Shown here piece after piece: positions 44,180 to 52,853 of a stretch of DNA of 64,000 bases. How positions within the stretch are numbered: position 1 is the stretch's first letter; each line of letters starts with the position of its first letter. The DNA comes from Bradyrhizobium algeriense (GTDB taxonomy: Bacteria > Pseudomonadota > Alphaproteobacteria > Rhizobiales > Xanthobacteraceae): NCBI RefSeq assembly GCF_003062295.1, contig NZ_PYCN01000008.1, forward strand, positions 220,251 through 284,250, in the 5' to 3' direction. Below the pieces are notes generated by a model, which worked only from the letters and a program-made list of their open reading frames with translations, was not told the origin of the DNA and made no database searches. A program made the position numbers and the translations under genes.

Positions 44180-44410
44180 AATTTTTGGGACCTGTTGAGC
44201 GGATGGCAGCCAGAGCGGCGCAGGATCATCTGGGGAAGTGACCGCGCGAACCATGCTGATCCGGTTCGCCGCCTCGTGGGGGGCTACGGCGGCCTGACCA
44301 TGCTGCAAACCATCAGTGCCCGATCAGTGCCTGGCGGATCGCGGCTCGAGGATAGTGTCGTGTTTCGCTTCGCTCTCAGAGATCGCTGGGTTGCGGCCTC
44401 AAGCAAGACA

Positions 44411-44485
44411 TGGTGCCGGTTGAGAGGATTGAACTCCCGACCTTCGGTTTACAAAACCGCTGCTCTACCGCTGAGCTAAACCGGC
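44411..44485 (-). tRNA. tRNA-Thr (UGU)
   Basis: The minus strand folds as a full cloverleaf: acceptor GCCGGTT/AACCGGC, D-arm GCTC...GAGC, anticodon loop TTTGTAA with anticodon TGT, T-arm GGGAGTTCAATCCTC and encoded CCA (44411-44413). The 27-43 position is a mismatch, as often in tRNA-Thr. Confidence 0.97.
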
Positions 44486-44646
44486 GAATTGGAGTGATCG
44501 GTGAGCGGTGAGAACATCCCGCGTTGATACCGATCTTCGGCGGCTCGAATACCAGACTTGGCCGCAAAGGGCCAGAACCCCGATATCCGTCCCGGCATGA
44601 AAAAGCCGGACATTTGGCCGGCTTCCCATCGCAAATTCTGCTTGCC

Positions 44647-45061
44647 CTACTGGCAGAGATGCCTCCGGCCATCCTCGCCGCGGAACCAGGTGCCGGGGAT
44701 ACAGACAAAGCCGTTGCGGTGGGCATAGGCATCGCCGCCGATCGGAGCGGTCGCGATGCCAGCCGCCGTGCCGGCCGCGCTGCCGACGACGCCGGCCGCG
44801 ACATCGCCTGGCCAGAAGCTGCTGTTGTCGTCCCAGCGGTTGTAGCTGTCCCGCCGGGTGCGATCCCGATAGACCTGGTCTCGAGACCTGCCGCTGGTAG
44901 CTACCGGTATAGGGATTTCCTGGTCCCTTGTTCTGGCAGTTGGCGCTTGGATAGAACTGCGCGCAATAGCCGGGATTGTAGATGACCTCCTGCGCCATCG
45001 CAGGGCTTGCGAGCGCGGACGCAAGGATCGCCGCGGCGCCGAGAATCGCTGATCTTGTCAT
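44647..45061 (-). pseudogene. Frameshifted small secreted protein
   Basis: The gene starts well: GGAG site, then MTRSAILGAAAILASALASPAMAQ as a signal peptide and NPGYCAQFYPSANCQNKGPGNPYTGSYQ. At GTCTCGAGACCAG (about 44876-44888) the frame is lost, and the sensible continuation RDQVYRDRTRRDSYNRWDDNSSFWPGDVAAGVV...GFVCIPGTWFRGEDGRRHLCQ lies in another frame ending at 44647. Two bases (one GA) appear missing from a GAGA tract. The intact product would be about 138 residues, exported, with conserved C-terminal GTWFRGEDGRRHLC. Could be a real pseudogene or an assembly error. Confidence 0.75.
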
Positions 45062-45191
45062 TGTGATTGCTCCGAAGGTCAGGTCAGAGCCCCACCGGAG
45101 GCGTGATCGGGTGTTCCGATTCGAGGGTTGTGCAATCGTCAAACCGGTGTGAAGTTCCGGCTGCCTATCATTTGAAGGATCATGGAATTTC

Positions 45192-45911
45192 ATGCAGGTG
45201 CGCGACGTCGATTACCGCTGCGGCGAAACCAGTTTGCGCGGTTATCTCGCGCTTGACGAGAACGCTGCCGGGCCACGGCCGGGCGTTGCCGTATTTCACG
45301 AAGGGCTCGGGCTCGGCGAATTCGCGATGGAGCGTGCGCGCCGGCTCGCCGGTCTCGGCTATGTCGCGTTCGCCGCCGACATGTTCGGCGACCGTCGGCA
45401 GGCGACCAACCTGCAGGAGGTCGCGACCCTGGTCGGTGGGCTTCGCGCTGAGCCGGAAAAACTCCGCGCCCGTGGTCGCGCCGCGCTCGAAACACTCGCC
45501 GCGTTGCCGCAGGTCGATAGCCAAAGACTGGCGGCGATCGGGTTCTGCTTCGGCGGGTCGGTGGTGCTGGAGCTGGCGCGCGAGGGCGTTGAGCTGAAGG
45601 CGGTGGTCAGTTTCCACGGCGTGCTGGCGACCAAAATGCTGGCACAACCGGGGCTGGTGAAGGCCAGCGTACTCGTCTGCACTGGCGTCGACGATCCCTT
45701 GGCGCCGCCGGAACAGGTCGCCGATTTCGAGAACGAGATGCGCACCGCCAGGGTGAAGGACTGGCAGGTCATCGCCTACGGCAACACGCTGCACGGTTTT
45801 ACCAACCCCGCCGCCGACGGCTCGATGCTGCGCGCCGCCTTGTACAACGAACAGGCCGACCGCCGCTCCTGGGCGTCGATGAAAAGCCTGTTCGATGAAG
45901 TCTTGACCTGA
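45192..45911 (+). CDS. Dienelactone hydrolase family protein
   Basis: A 239-residue alpha/beta hydrolase of the DLH family. The nucleophile is cysteine in GFCFGG (AAIGFCFGGSVVLEL), with the acidic residue in GVDDPLAPPEQ and His in NTLHGFTNP. All three catalytic positions are present. The family opens lactones in aromatic degradation but has broader roles. GAAGGA lies 13 nt upstream of the start. No aromatic-degradation genes surround it, so the substrate is not evident. Confidence 0.92.
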   Translation: MQVRDVDYRCGETSLRGYLALDENAAGPRPGVAVFHEGLGLGEFAMERARRLAGLGYVAFAADMFGDRRQATNLQEVATLVGGLRAEPEKLRARGRAALETLAALPQVDSQRLAAIGFCFGGSVVLELAREGVELKAVVSFHGVLATKMLAQPGLVKASVLVCTGVDDPLAPPEQVADFENEMRTARVKDWQVIAYGNTLHGFTNPAADGSMLRAALYNEQADRRSWASMKSLFDEVLT

Positions 45912-46055
45912 CAAAGGCTTCCAACTGGTATTTCATGGCGTTTTCAAACGAAGCATGCCTCTGACTTGATCCGTGGGCACCGGTTCGCGTGAAATCAAAA
46001 TCGAAGTTCATTCTTGAGCTGAACTTCAACTGATACAGCGGGTAGCAGGGGGCGT

Positions 46056-46751
46056 ATGTTCGGAATTCTGGGGCTGGGGTTTTTGCTGGGCATGCAGCAT
46101 GCGCTCGAGGCCGATCACATCGCCGCCGTCTCCAGCATCGCCGCGCGCCGCAGCCATGTGGCCGATATCGTCAAGCACGGCCTGACCTGGGGGCTCGGCC
46201 ATACGCTGACGCTGTTCGTCTTTGCAGGCTGTGCCATCCTGCTCGGCCGCGCAATCCCCGAAACCGTTGCCCGGCCGATCGAGACCGCCGTCGGTGTCAT
46301 GCTGGTCGGCCTCGGGGCGCATGTGCTGTGGCGTCTGTGGCGCGACCGGGTGCATTTCCACCGGCACGGCCATGGCGACGGCACGGTGCATTTCCATGCC
46401 CACAGCCATGCCGGCGAAACCAGCCCGCATGCCCGTGCGGCCCATGCCCACGACCATGGCTTCCGCTGGCGCACGCTACTGGTCGGGCTGATGCACGGCA
46501 TGGCAGGCTCGGCTGCGCTTCTGGTGCTGGCGGTCACGCAGGCGTCCAGTCCGGCGGTCGGCCTCGGTTACGTCGCACTGTTCGGCGTCGGCTCGATGAT
46601 CGGCATGGGCGCGCTGTCGACGGTGATCGCGGTGCCGCTCGCGGTCTCCGCCCGCTCGCTCACCTGGGCCAATCGCGGCCTGCAGGGGGCGGTGGGGCTT
46701 GCCACCGTCGCGATCGGAATTATGACTGTCTATGAAACTGCTTTCGCGTAA
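46056..46751 (+). CDS. Nickel/cobalt transporter of the NiCoT/UreH type
   Basis: A 231-residue inner-membrane transporter with six or so helices. The metal signature HALEADHIAAV in the first helix matches the H-A-x-x-A-D-H motif of NiCoT/UreH proteins. A cytoplasmic loop of histidine clusters (HFHRHGHGDG...HFHAHSHAGE...HAHDHGFRW) between the two halves is typical of metal permeases. It is probably co-transcribed with the next gene, 12 nt downstream. Nickel is the more common substrate; cobalt is possible. Confidence 0.85.
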   Translation: MFGILGLGFLLGMQHALEADHIAAVSSIAARRSHVADIVKHGLTWGLGHTLTLFVFAGCAILLGRAIPETVARPIETAVGVMLVGLGAHVLWRLWRDRVHFHRHGHGDGTVHFHAHSHAGETSPHARAAHAHDHGFRWRTLLVGLMHGMAGSAALLVLAVTQASSPAVGLGYVALFGVGSMIGMGALSTVIAVPLAVSARSLTWANRGLQGAVGLATVAIGIMTVYETAFA

Positions 46752-46763
46752 GGAACGATAGCA

Positions 46764-47732
46764 ATGGATCGCCGCAATTTTCTGGCCGGAAGCGCCGCAT
46801 GTTCGCTCGCAGCGATGACGGGCAAGGCGTTCGCGCAATCGGGCCCGCTGACCAAAATCATCTTCCCGTTTGCGGCCGGCGGCAGCGGCGACCTGCTATG
46901 CCGCCAGCTGGCGCAATATCTGCCTGCGCTCCTTGACCGCAATTTCATCGTGGAGAACCGCACCGGCGGCGACGGACTGATCGGCATCCGGGCGGTAAAG
47001 GGCGCGAATCCCGACGGCACCACGATCCTGATGACGACTGGCCCGACCATGTACCTGCTGCCCATGGTGGAGAACCAACCGAGCTTCGACTCCGCCAGGG
47101 ATTTTGTGCCGGTCTCGCAACTTACCCGCTTCGAATTCGCCGTGGTCGTGAGCCCCGCGATCGAAGTCAAAGACTTCAAGGAATTGGCGGCCTGGTTGAA
47201 GGCGAATCCCGGCAAGGCGACTTATGGCACTCCGGGCAGCGGCAACATCCCGCATTTCACCGGCTGGCAGCTCGAGCAGGCGCTGGGCTTGTCGATGACC
47301 AAGGTGCCGTATCGTGGTACGGCGCTGATGGTCAACGATCTGATTGCAGGTCACCTCCCGTTTGGCATCACCACGGTTTCCGACACGATCACACAGCACC
47401 GCGCCGGAGGTTTGCGGATTGTCGCCGTGGCCAGCGAGACCCGTTCTTCGTTCTTGCCGGACATCCCAACTCTGAAGGAGAGCGGCGTCAATCTGGTAGC
47501 GGACGGCTGGTACGGCATGTGGCTGCCGGCCGGCAGCTCGCCAGAGTTCGCAAAGAAGCTGAGCACGGCCGTCGCCGAGGTGTTGGCGAAGTCCGAGGTG
47601 AAGGAAAAGCTGCTCGCGGTCATGCTGATTCCGGTTGGCTCCACGCCGGAGCAGTTGACGCAAAGGCTCGCGGCTGATCACGCATTCTGGCAGCCGATCG
47701 TGAAGGCTACCGGCTACAAGATCACGAATTAG
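46764..47732 (+). CDS. Tripartite tricarboxylate transporter binding protein (Bug/TctC family)
   Basis: A 322-residue periplasmic solute receptor. It opens with a twin-arginine-like signal (MDRRNFLAGSAACSLAAMTGKAFA), then the Bug core: IIFPFAAGGSGDLLCRQLAQYLP and KGANPDGTTILMTTGP, and later a conserved GTALMVNDLIAGHLPFGITTV. It starts 12 nt after the Ni/Co transporter gene, which is an unusual pairing. No TctA/TctB membrane genes are adjacent, as is common for orphan Bug proteins. The ligand is unknown. Confidence 0.9.
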   Translation: MDRRNFLAGSAACSLAAMTGKAFAQSGPLTKIIFPFAAGGSGDLLCRQLAQYLPALLDRNFIVENRTGGDGLIGIRAVKGANPDGTTILMTTGPTMYLLPMVENQPSFDSARDFVPVSQLTRFEFAVVVSPAIEVKDFKELAAWLKANPGKATYGTPGSGNIPHFTGWQLEQALGLSMTKVPYRGTALMVNDLIAGHLPFGITTVSDTITQHRAGGLRIVAVASETRSSFLPDIPTLKESGVNLVADGWYGMWLPAGSSPEFAKKLSTAVAEVLAKSEVKEKLLAVMLIPVGSTPEQLTQRLAADHAFWQPIVKATGYKITN

Positions 47733-47934
47733 AATCGCCGCTCGCGCCCGCAACGTTACGTGCGGATGCTGCGGAGATCGGGTTGGCGGCCCGCATCCTG
47801 GCGCGATGCTTCGCGCGTCGATGACGTATGGCGCGCTCCACCGCTGCGATCAAAGAGGCGACCCAATAGTCGAGTATCCAGCCTGCTTGGCCAAGCTCTC
47901 GATTGCTTTGTTTTGCTCGTAATGCCTGCGTCAT
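47722..47934 (-). CDS. Small hypothetical protein
   Basis: A 70-residue frame whose start has a very good ribosome site (AAGGA, 9 nt upstream of the ATG at 47934). The product MTQALRAKQSNRELGQAGWILDYWVASLIAAVERAIRHRRAKH... begins with an amphipathic or hydrophobic stretch and is rich in Arg downstream. It overlaps the end of the convergent Bug gene by 11 nt. No family is recognised. Confidence 0.45.
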   Translation of the reverse strand: MTQALRAKQSNRELGQAGWILDYWVASLIAAVERAIRHRRAKHRARMRAANPISAASARNVAGASGDSNS

Positions 47935-48003
47935 GAAAAGATATCCTTGCCACCGGTGAGCAAGTGCTGCTTGTGGCTCAAAAAGTAACGGCACCGTTCG
48001 TAC

Positions 48004-49077
48004 TTATCGCCGCGCTTCGAGAACGATGTTGAAGGGCGTCTCGGCCGCGATCCGCACGCGGCCAAATCCGGCTTCGCGCAGAACCGCTTCCAACCGGGCC
48101 GGTCCCGCTTGCCCGCCAAGGGCGAGCCCGACCTCCTGCGCCAGCGAAACCGGCGTACAGATCATGGTGGAGCCGGCATAATAGAGCCGGCCGACCGGAT
48201 TGATATTGTCCTCCAGCCTGTCTCCTGCACGGGGCTCCACCGCCATGAATGTGCCGTCGGGGGCGAGAGCCTCCAGAATCCGGCGCGCTGAGCCGACGGG
48301 GTCTCCAAGGTCGTGCAGCGCATCGAAGCAACAGATCAGGTCGAAGTTGCTGCCCACAAAGTTCTTGGCCGTGGCGACATCAAATTCCGCCCTGGCTGCT
48401 ACGCCGTCGCGTTTCGCGGCGTCGCGGGCGCAGGCGATAGAATCTTCGTGGTTGTCGACCCCGACAAATCTGGATCTTTCGAAGGCTTTCGCCATGAGAA
48501 TGGTGGAGATGCCATGACCGCAGCCGATATCGGCGACCCGCGCACCGCTATCGAGCTTTTCAATCACACCGTCCAATGCGGGAAGCCATTCCTGCACGAG
48601 ATGGGCTTTGTAGCTCACGCCGAAGAAGCGTGACATTCCGCTGAACAGGCAATTGCATCGTTCGTGATAGCCGGCGGCGCCGCCGTTGCGGAAAGCCTTG
48701 CTCACCTTGGGTTGGTCAACCATCACCGCCTGGCAGACTTCGAATGAGCCCAGCATGTAGACCGGACTTTCCGGGTTTCCGAAGACCATGGCCTGCTCGG
48801 GATTCATGACAAAGCGCCTGGTCGTGGCGTCATAGTCCAGATAACCGGCGGCTGCATGGGCGCTGAGCCATTCGCGCACAAGGCGCTCGACCGTTCCGGT
48901 GCGGCGCGCCAGTTCTTGCGGCGTCACCGGCCCCGTCTCGGCGAGCGCGTTATATAGCCCGAGTTCATCACCGATGCGGACCAAAGGCGCAATCATGGTG
49001 GCGCCAAGATCATCCAGTATCCGCGCAACGAAACCTTCCAGCTTCTGCTCGTTTAATTCTCTAACTATCTTATTCAT
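48004..49077 (-). CDS. Class I SAM-dependent methyltransferase with a winged-helix N-terminus
   Basis: A 357-residue enzyme. Residues up to about 110 resemble the dimerisation/winged-helix domain of O-methyltransferases (RIGDELGLYNALAETGPVTPQELARRTGTVERLVREWLSAHAAAGYLDYD). Motif I of the SAM-binding fold is VADIGCGHGISTI, with the acidic FVGVDNHEDS after it and a motif IV FDLICCFDALHDLGDP. The start at 49077 has GGAGG at proper spacing. It is divergent from the AraC gene, which probably regulates it. The substrate is unknown. Confidence 0.88.
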   Translation of the reverse strand: MNKIVRELNEQKLEGFVARILDDLGATMIAPLVRIGDELGLYNALAETGPVTPQELARRTGTVERLVREWLSAHAAAGYLDYDATTRRFVMNPEQAMVFGNPESPVYMLGSFEVCQAVMVDQPKVSKAFRNGGAAGYHERCNCLFSGMSRFFGVSYKAHLVQEWLPALDGVIEKLDSGARVADIGCGHGISTILMAKAFERSRFVGVDNHEDSIACARDAAKRDGVAARAEFDVATAKNFVGSNFDLICCFDALHDLGDPVGSARRILEALAPDGTFMAVEPRAGDRLEDNINPVGRLYYAGSTMICTPVSLAQEVGLALGGQAGPARLEAVLREAGFGRVRIAAETPFNIVLEARR

Positions 49078-49201
49078 TTCAACCTCCGGTTTGCGCGAGG
49101 AGACATAGGTCCAAGCGCGCGCCCGGCGAATGATCAGACCGCCGGATGGCTTGACTGAACGTCTGAATCCTTCCTATTTTTTTGCCGATCGTCCGGAAAG
49201 C

Positions 49202-50209
49202 ATGACCGAGCGTCCGATTGGAGCTGCGACTATGGGGGCAGATGCTCTGTCTGATGTGCTGCGCGCCGTACGTCTCAGCAGTGCGATGTTCTTCCATCTT
49301 GACGTCCGGGCACCGTGGGTGGCCGCGGCGCCGGCATCATCCGCCTGCGCTTCTGCCGTGCTGCCGGGGGCACAGCATGTCATCGAGTATCACGTCGTGG
49401 TCGATGGCTGCTGCTGGGGCGGGTTGATCAATGAGCCTTCCGTACGGCTCGACGCGGGCGACATCATCGCATTTCCGCAAGGCGCGGCCCATGTGCTTTC
49501 CAGTGCGCCAGGCATGCAGGCGATCCCTGATCTGAGTTACTATCATCAGCCGACGGCCGATCAGCTTCCCCACAGGATCCGCCTCGGCGACAGCGGCCCC
49601 GCCGATGCGCGCATCCTGTGCGGATTTCTCGGCTGCGACACGCGTCCCTTCAACCCGCTGCTGGAGTCGCTGCCTGCGGTCCTGCATCTGCGGGGAAGTT
49701 CATATCGCGGCAATTCGAGCCTTGCTTTCCTGATCAATGCCGCACGGGCAGAGACGGAAGGGCGCCGGACGGGCGGAGAGGGCGTCCTTGCCCGACTGGG
49801 CGAACTGCTCTTCGTCGAGGCGATCAGATGCCATATCGAAGCACTTGGTCCCGAACAGACCGGCTGGCTTGCCGGCCTGCGCGATCGACACGTCGGTCAG
49901 GCGCTGAATCTCCTGCATGGCAAGCCCGCGGCTGACTGGACGTTGGATGAACTCGCGAGGATGGTGGGGCTGTCACGGTCGACGCTCGCGCAGCGCTTCA
50001 CCCACCTCATCGGGCAACCGCCGATGCAGTATCTGACGCGCTGGCGCATGCAACTCGCGGCGGGTCTGCTGGCTTCGGGGCGCGATCCGATCGCGCGCGT
50101 GGCAGAGGCGGTAGGCTACGATTCCGAGGCCGCCTTCAATCGTGCGTTTCGCAGGACGGTAGGGACGCCGCCGGCGGCCTGGCGGCAGGCGCATGTAGTG
50201 TCGGAGTAG
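49202..50209 (+). CDS. AraC-family transcriptional regulator with cupin N-terminus
   Basis: A 335-residue activator. The N-terminal half is a cupin-type ligand domain (HVVVDGCCWGGLINEPSVRLDAGDIIAFPQGAAHVLSS). The C-terminal third is the double helix-turn-helix: DWTLDELARMVGLSRSTLAQRFTHLIGQPPMQYLTRWRMQ and PIARVAEAVGYDSEAAFNRAFRRTVGTPPAAWR. The start at 49202 (GGAAAG upstream) is chosen over an open frame from 49130. It faces the methyltransferase gene across a 124-bp divergent promoter. Confidence 0.93.
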   Translation: MTERPIGAATMGADALSDVLRAVRLSSAMFFHLDVRAPWVAAAPASSACASAVLPGAQHVIEYHVVVDGCCWGGLINEPSVRLDAGDIIAFPQGAAHVLSSAPGMQAIPDLSYYHQPTADQLPHRIRLGDSGPADARILCGFLGCDTRPFNPLLESLPAVLHLRGSSYRGNSSLAFLINAARAETEGRRTGGEGVLARLGELLFVEAIRCHIEALGPEQTGWLAGLRDRHVGQALNLLHGKPAADWTLDELARMVGLSRSTLAQRFTHLIGQPPMQYLTRWRMQLAAGLLASGRDPIARVAEAVGYDSEAAFNRAFRRTVGTPPAAWRQAHVVSE

Positions 50210-50252
50210 GCTTCGTTCCGATCTTCTCCCTGATCGCGCCGAGATCCCAGAT
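50209..50252 (-). pseudogene. Relic of a sulfatase gene 3' end
   Basis: This 44-bp stretch, directly after the AraC stop, resembles the 3' end of the sulfatase gene at 54851-54903 with a few mismatches and a 9-nt gap. On the minus strand it reads IWD-LGAIREKIGTKP against GIWDEAELGAIREKIGMKP there. No other part of a second sulfatase is visible. The following bases to 50595 show no gene and are slightly AT-rich. Confidence 0.6.
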
Positions 50253-50595
50253 GAGTTGGTTCAATCCGGATAGGTCCTGGAGCCGTCGCCCCCTTCTCGT
50301 GGGAACAATCGCGCCAGTGCTCAGTGGACGCTTGGCTGAACGGCAACATTTGCTGGAAAAATTGTCGCAAGATGTGCCGGTTCCACGGGCCCATATACCT
50401 TGTTAGTTGCCTGAATTACTGCATGATTTGTCTACGTTGCGGCGTCTTCGCGCTCTATGTGCCGGGAATACCACCGTGGCTGCGCTTTGACTTGACGATG
50501 ATTCCCAAGTTTAACTCTAGCTATCGAGGCAGGGGTGTCGGCTTTTTTGTTTGATTCAGTTTGGCCGCGGCTGCCGACGGCAGGGAGAGCACCGC

Positions 50596-51108
50596 ATGAG
50601 TTCATATTTTCGGCGGCAGCTTGCGGAGTACGTTGAATACCATCGTGACCCCTGGAATTGCGCGATGCATGTGTTCGGCATCGCGTTCCTGTTCCTGGCC
50701 GCTGTTCTTCCGCTCAGCCTGTGGTCCATCACCGTATTCGGGTTCCAGACCAGCGCGGCGACCATCGCCGTTGTACCGGTGCTCATCTACTGGTTCCTGC
50801 TCGACTTCGCGCTCGGAGCCGCGATCCTTGGGGCTGCAATCGTGTTGCTCTCCGTCGCTGCCGTGATCGTTAGTCATGCGACGACTGCTGGCATGTGGTC
50901 ACTTACGGCCATACTGATTGTCGTTGGGGTCGCATCGCAGATCGTTGGGCACCGCGTGTTCGAGCGGCGGCAGCCGGCGCTGGTCGACAATCCGACCCAC
51001 CTTTTGCTCGGACCAATGTTTGTCATGGCGAAGCTGTTTATCGCGCTGGGCTTTCGGCGCGATCTCGCTATCATCATCCAAGGGCAACCGCGAGGTGCTA
51101 CATCGTGA
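50596..51108 (+). CDS. Mpo1-like (DUF962/YGL010w) membrane protein
   Basis: A 170-residue protein with four hydrophobic segments. The family's His motifs are visible: EYHRDPWNCAMHVFGI (His16, His25) and QIVGHRVFERRQPALVDNPTHLLLGPMF. Its yeast relative Mpo1 is an iron-dependent dioxygenase of 2-hydroxy fatty acids, so lipid alpha-oxidation is the best hint, with the caveat that bacterial members are little studied. GGGAG precedes the start. It is the first gene of a three-gene cluster; the next gene starts 33 nt later. Confidence 0.8.
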   Translation: MSSYFRRQLAEYVEYHRDPWNCAMHVFGIAFLFLAAVLPLSLWSITVFGFQTSAATIAVVPVLIYWFLLDFALGAAILGAAIVLLSVAAVIVSHATTAGMWSLTAILIVVGVASQIVGHRVFERRQPALVDNPTHLLLGPMFVMAKLFIALGFRRDLAIIIQGQPRGATS

Positions 51109-51141
51109 TCTCAAATAGCTCAGCTTGAGTGCACCCGCAGC

Positions 51142-52191
51142 ATGACGCGCATACTCGTCACAGGCGGCAGCGGGTTCATCGGAAAGCACCTCGTCGCGGC
51201 GCTGATCGTGCGAGGTGGGCAGGTGAGGGTTCTCGATCTTCAGCCACCACCCCGCGCCTTGACGCAGGTTCAGTATATCAGTGGATCGGTACTTGATCGT
51301 GACCTGGTGGACCGAGCAATGGACGGGGTCGACGAGGTCTATCACCTGGCCGGCCTGCCGGGGATGTGGCTGCCGCGAAAAGCTGATTTTCTCACCGTCA
51401 ATTACGGTGGCACCGAAATCGTCATTGAGACGGCGCGAAAGCGCGGCATAAGACGCTTCCTGCACTGCTCGACGGAATCCATTCTGTTCCGTGCCTCGCC
51501 ATCGATGGTTCCTGTCGCTGACGATGCGCTCTTGCCGGACGACATGCCGGGTCCATATACGCGCTCGAAAATGCTCGCCGACCGATTCGCCATGCAGGCT
51601 GCCGCATCCGGATACCCGGTGGTGATCGGCTGTCCCACCATGCCGGTCGGCCCTTACGATCACAACGTTACGCCGCCGACGGCAATGCTCCGGTATTTTC
51701 TCAAGCGACGCCTTCAATTGCATCTTGATTTTGTCGTGAACCTCGTCGATGTGCGCGACGCCGCCGAAGGGCTGATCCTTGCCATGGAGCGCGGACAGGC
51801 TGGACATCGCTACGTTCTCGGCGGCGAAAGCATGCCGCTAAGACAGGTTCTCGAACTCATGGCTGAGATCAGCGGTCGTCGCGTCCGGTGCATTCATGTG
51901 AACGGCAAGGTCGCCGAAATGGTCACGGGAACGCTGGAGTTCATCGCCGATCACGTGACGCGCCGGCCCCCGTCCGGTACGGCCGAGGGCGTTCGTATCG
52001 CATTGCGGGCCGGGGCCTTGTCGATCGAGAAAGCACAACGAGAGCTGGGCTATGCGCCGGGCGCCGTCGAACCTGTGTTGCGGGAAACCATTGCGCATCT
52101 GCTCGATGCCGGCCACCATCAGCCTGAATGGAGCTCAACGCCGAGTAGTCGCGCTCGATCGCTTCACATCGAGCGCCGGTTTGGCGGTTGA
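51142..52191 (+). CDS. NAD-dependent epimerase/dehydratase (HpnA/3beta-HSD-like)
   Basis: A 349-residue extended short-chain dehydrogenase. The Rossmann motif is TGGSGFIG at 7-14 and the catalytic YxxxK is at 139-143 (YTRSK), with Ser/Thr in HCSTES near 110. The pattern NVTPPTAMLRYFLKRRLQLHLD and VVNLVDVRDAAEGLILAME is like HpnA and sterol-dehydrogenase-type relatives. The gene lies between the Mpo1-like and ICMT genes with small gaps, so it is probably part of a lipid-modifying operon. The natural substrate is unknown. Confidence 0.88.
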   Translation: MTRILVTGGSGFIGKHLVAALIVRGGQVRVLDLQPPPRALTQVQYISGSVLDRDLVDRAMDGVDEVYHLAGLPGMWLPRKADFLTVNYGGTEIVIETARKRGIRRFLHCSTESILFRASPSMVPVADDALLPDDMPGPYTRSKMLADRFAMQAAASGYPVVIGCPTMPVGPYDHNVTPPTAMLRYFLKRRLQLHLDFVVNLVDVRDAAEGLILAMERGQAGHRYVLGGESMPLRQVLELMAEISGRRVRCIHVNGKVAEMVTGTLEFIADHVTRRPPSGTAEGVRIALRAGALSIEKAQRELGYAPGAVEPVLRETIAHLLDAGHHQPEWSSTPSSRARSLHIERRFGG

Positions 52192-52218
52192 TTCAATCGC
52201 TCACTGAAGGTCCGCAAC

Positions 52219-52845
52219 ATGCTGCACGATCCTGGTCAATGGTTCGCTTTCGCCTTGAGTGGCTGGACCACTACCTGGCCCACACAGTTGCTCGCCGTCA
52301 TCTGGATTTTGTGGGTCGTCAGTTGGGTTTTGGCGTCGTTCTGGTCCGGTCAAACCAAGAAACACGTGATGACCTGGGATTCGCTCAAATACCGGCTCCC
52401 CATTTTCGCAGGGGCAATTCTTTTCTTGCCATTGACCGGCAAGGTTCTGGGGGAAAAGCCGCTCTGGCAGTTTGGCAGCGTTGGCATCTACGCGCTGGCG
52501 TGCCTGGTCCTTGCGGGGATCTCGTTCACATGGTGGGCGAGAATTCATCTCGGACGTTTCTGGTCGAACGCAATCACGCACAAGGAAGGCCATCAGGTCA
52601 TTGATACCGGTCCCTACGGGCTGGTGCGCCACCCGATCTATACGGGGCTTATCTTTGGGATGTTGGTGACGGGTGTCGCGGTCGGAACAGTGACCGCGAT
52701 GCTGGGTGCGGTGCTGATCTCGCTCGGGATGTCGTTGAAGGCCCGCATGGAAGAAGGCTTCCTCACGGCTGAACTCGGTGCGGATGCCTATGGATCGTAT
52801 TGCCGTCGCGTTCCGATGCTGATTCCGTTCCTGCCGCCCCACTGA
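52219..52845 (+). CDS. Isoprenylcysteine carboxyl methyltransferase (ICMT)-family membrane protein
   Basis: A 208-residue inner-membrane protein with five or so helices and the C-terminal SAM-binding ICMT signature VIDTGPYGLVRHPIYTGLIFGM, followed by KARMEEGFLTAELG. In bacteria such proteins methylate lipids or small molecules rather than prenylated proteins. It starts 27 nt after the epimerase gene, so the three genes probably form one transcript. It ends 8 nt from the convergent lipase-like gene. Confidence 0.85.
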   Translation: MLHDPGQWFAFALSGWTTTWPTQLLAVIWILWVVSWVLASFWSGQTKKHVMTWDSLKYRLPIFAGAILFLPLTGKVLGEKPLWQFGSVGIYALACLVLAGISFTWWARIHLGRFWSNAITHKEGHQVIDTGPYGLVRHPIYTGLIFGMLVTGVAVGTVTAMLGAVLISLGMSLKARMEEGFLTAELGADAYGSYCRRVPMLIPFLPPH

Positions 52846-52853
52846 CCCGCAGG

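Noticed and set aside
44134..44181. 15-codon frame starting ATGATAAACCTC and ending in the second terminator
   Set aside because: The GGAG is too far upstream (about 14 nt) and the codons are simply the terminator stem.
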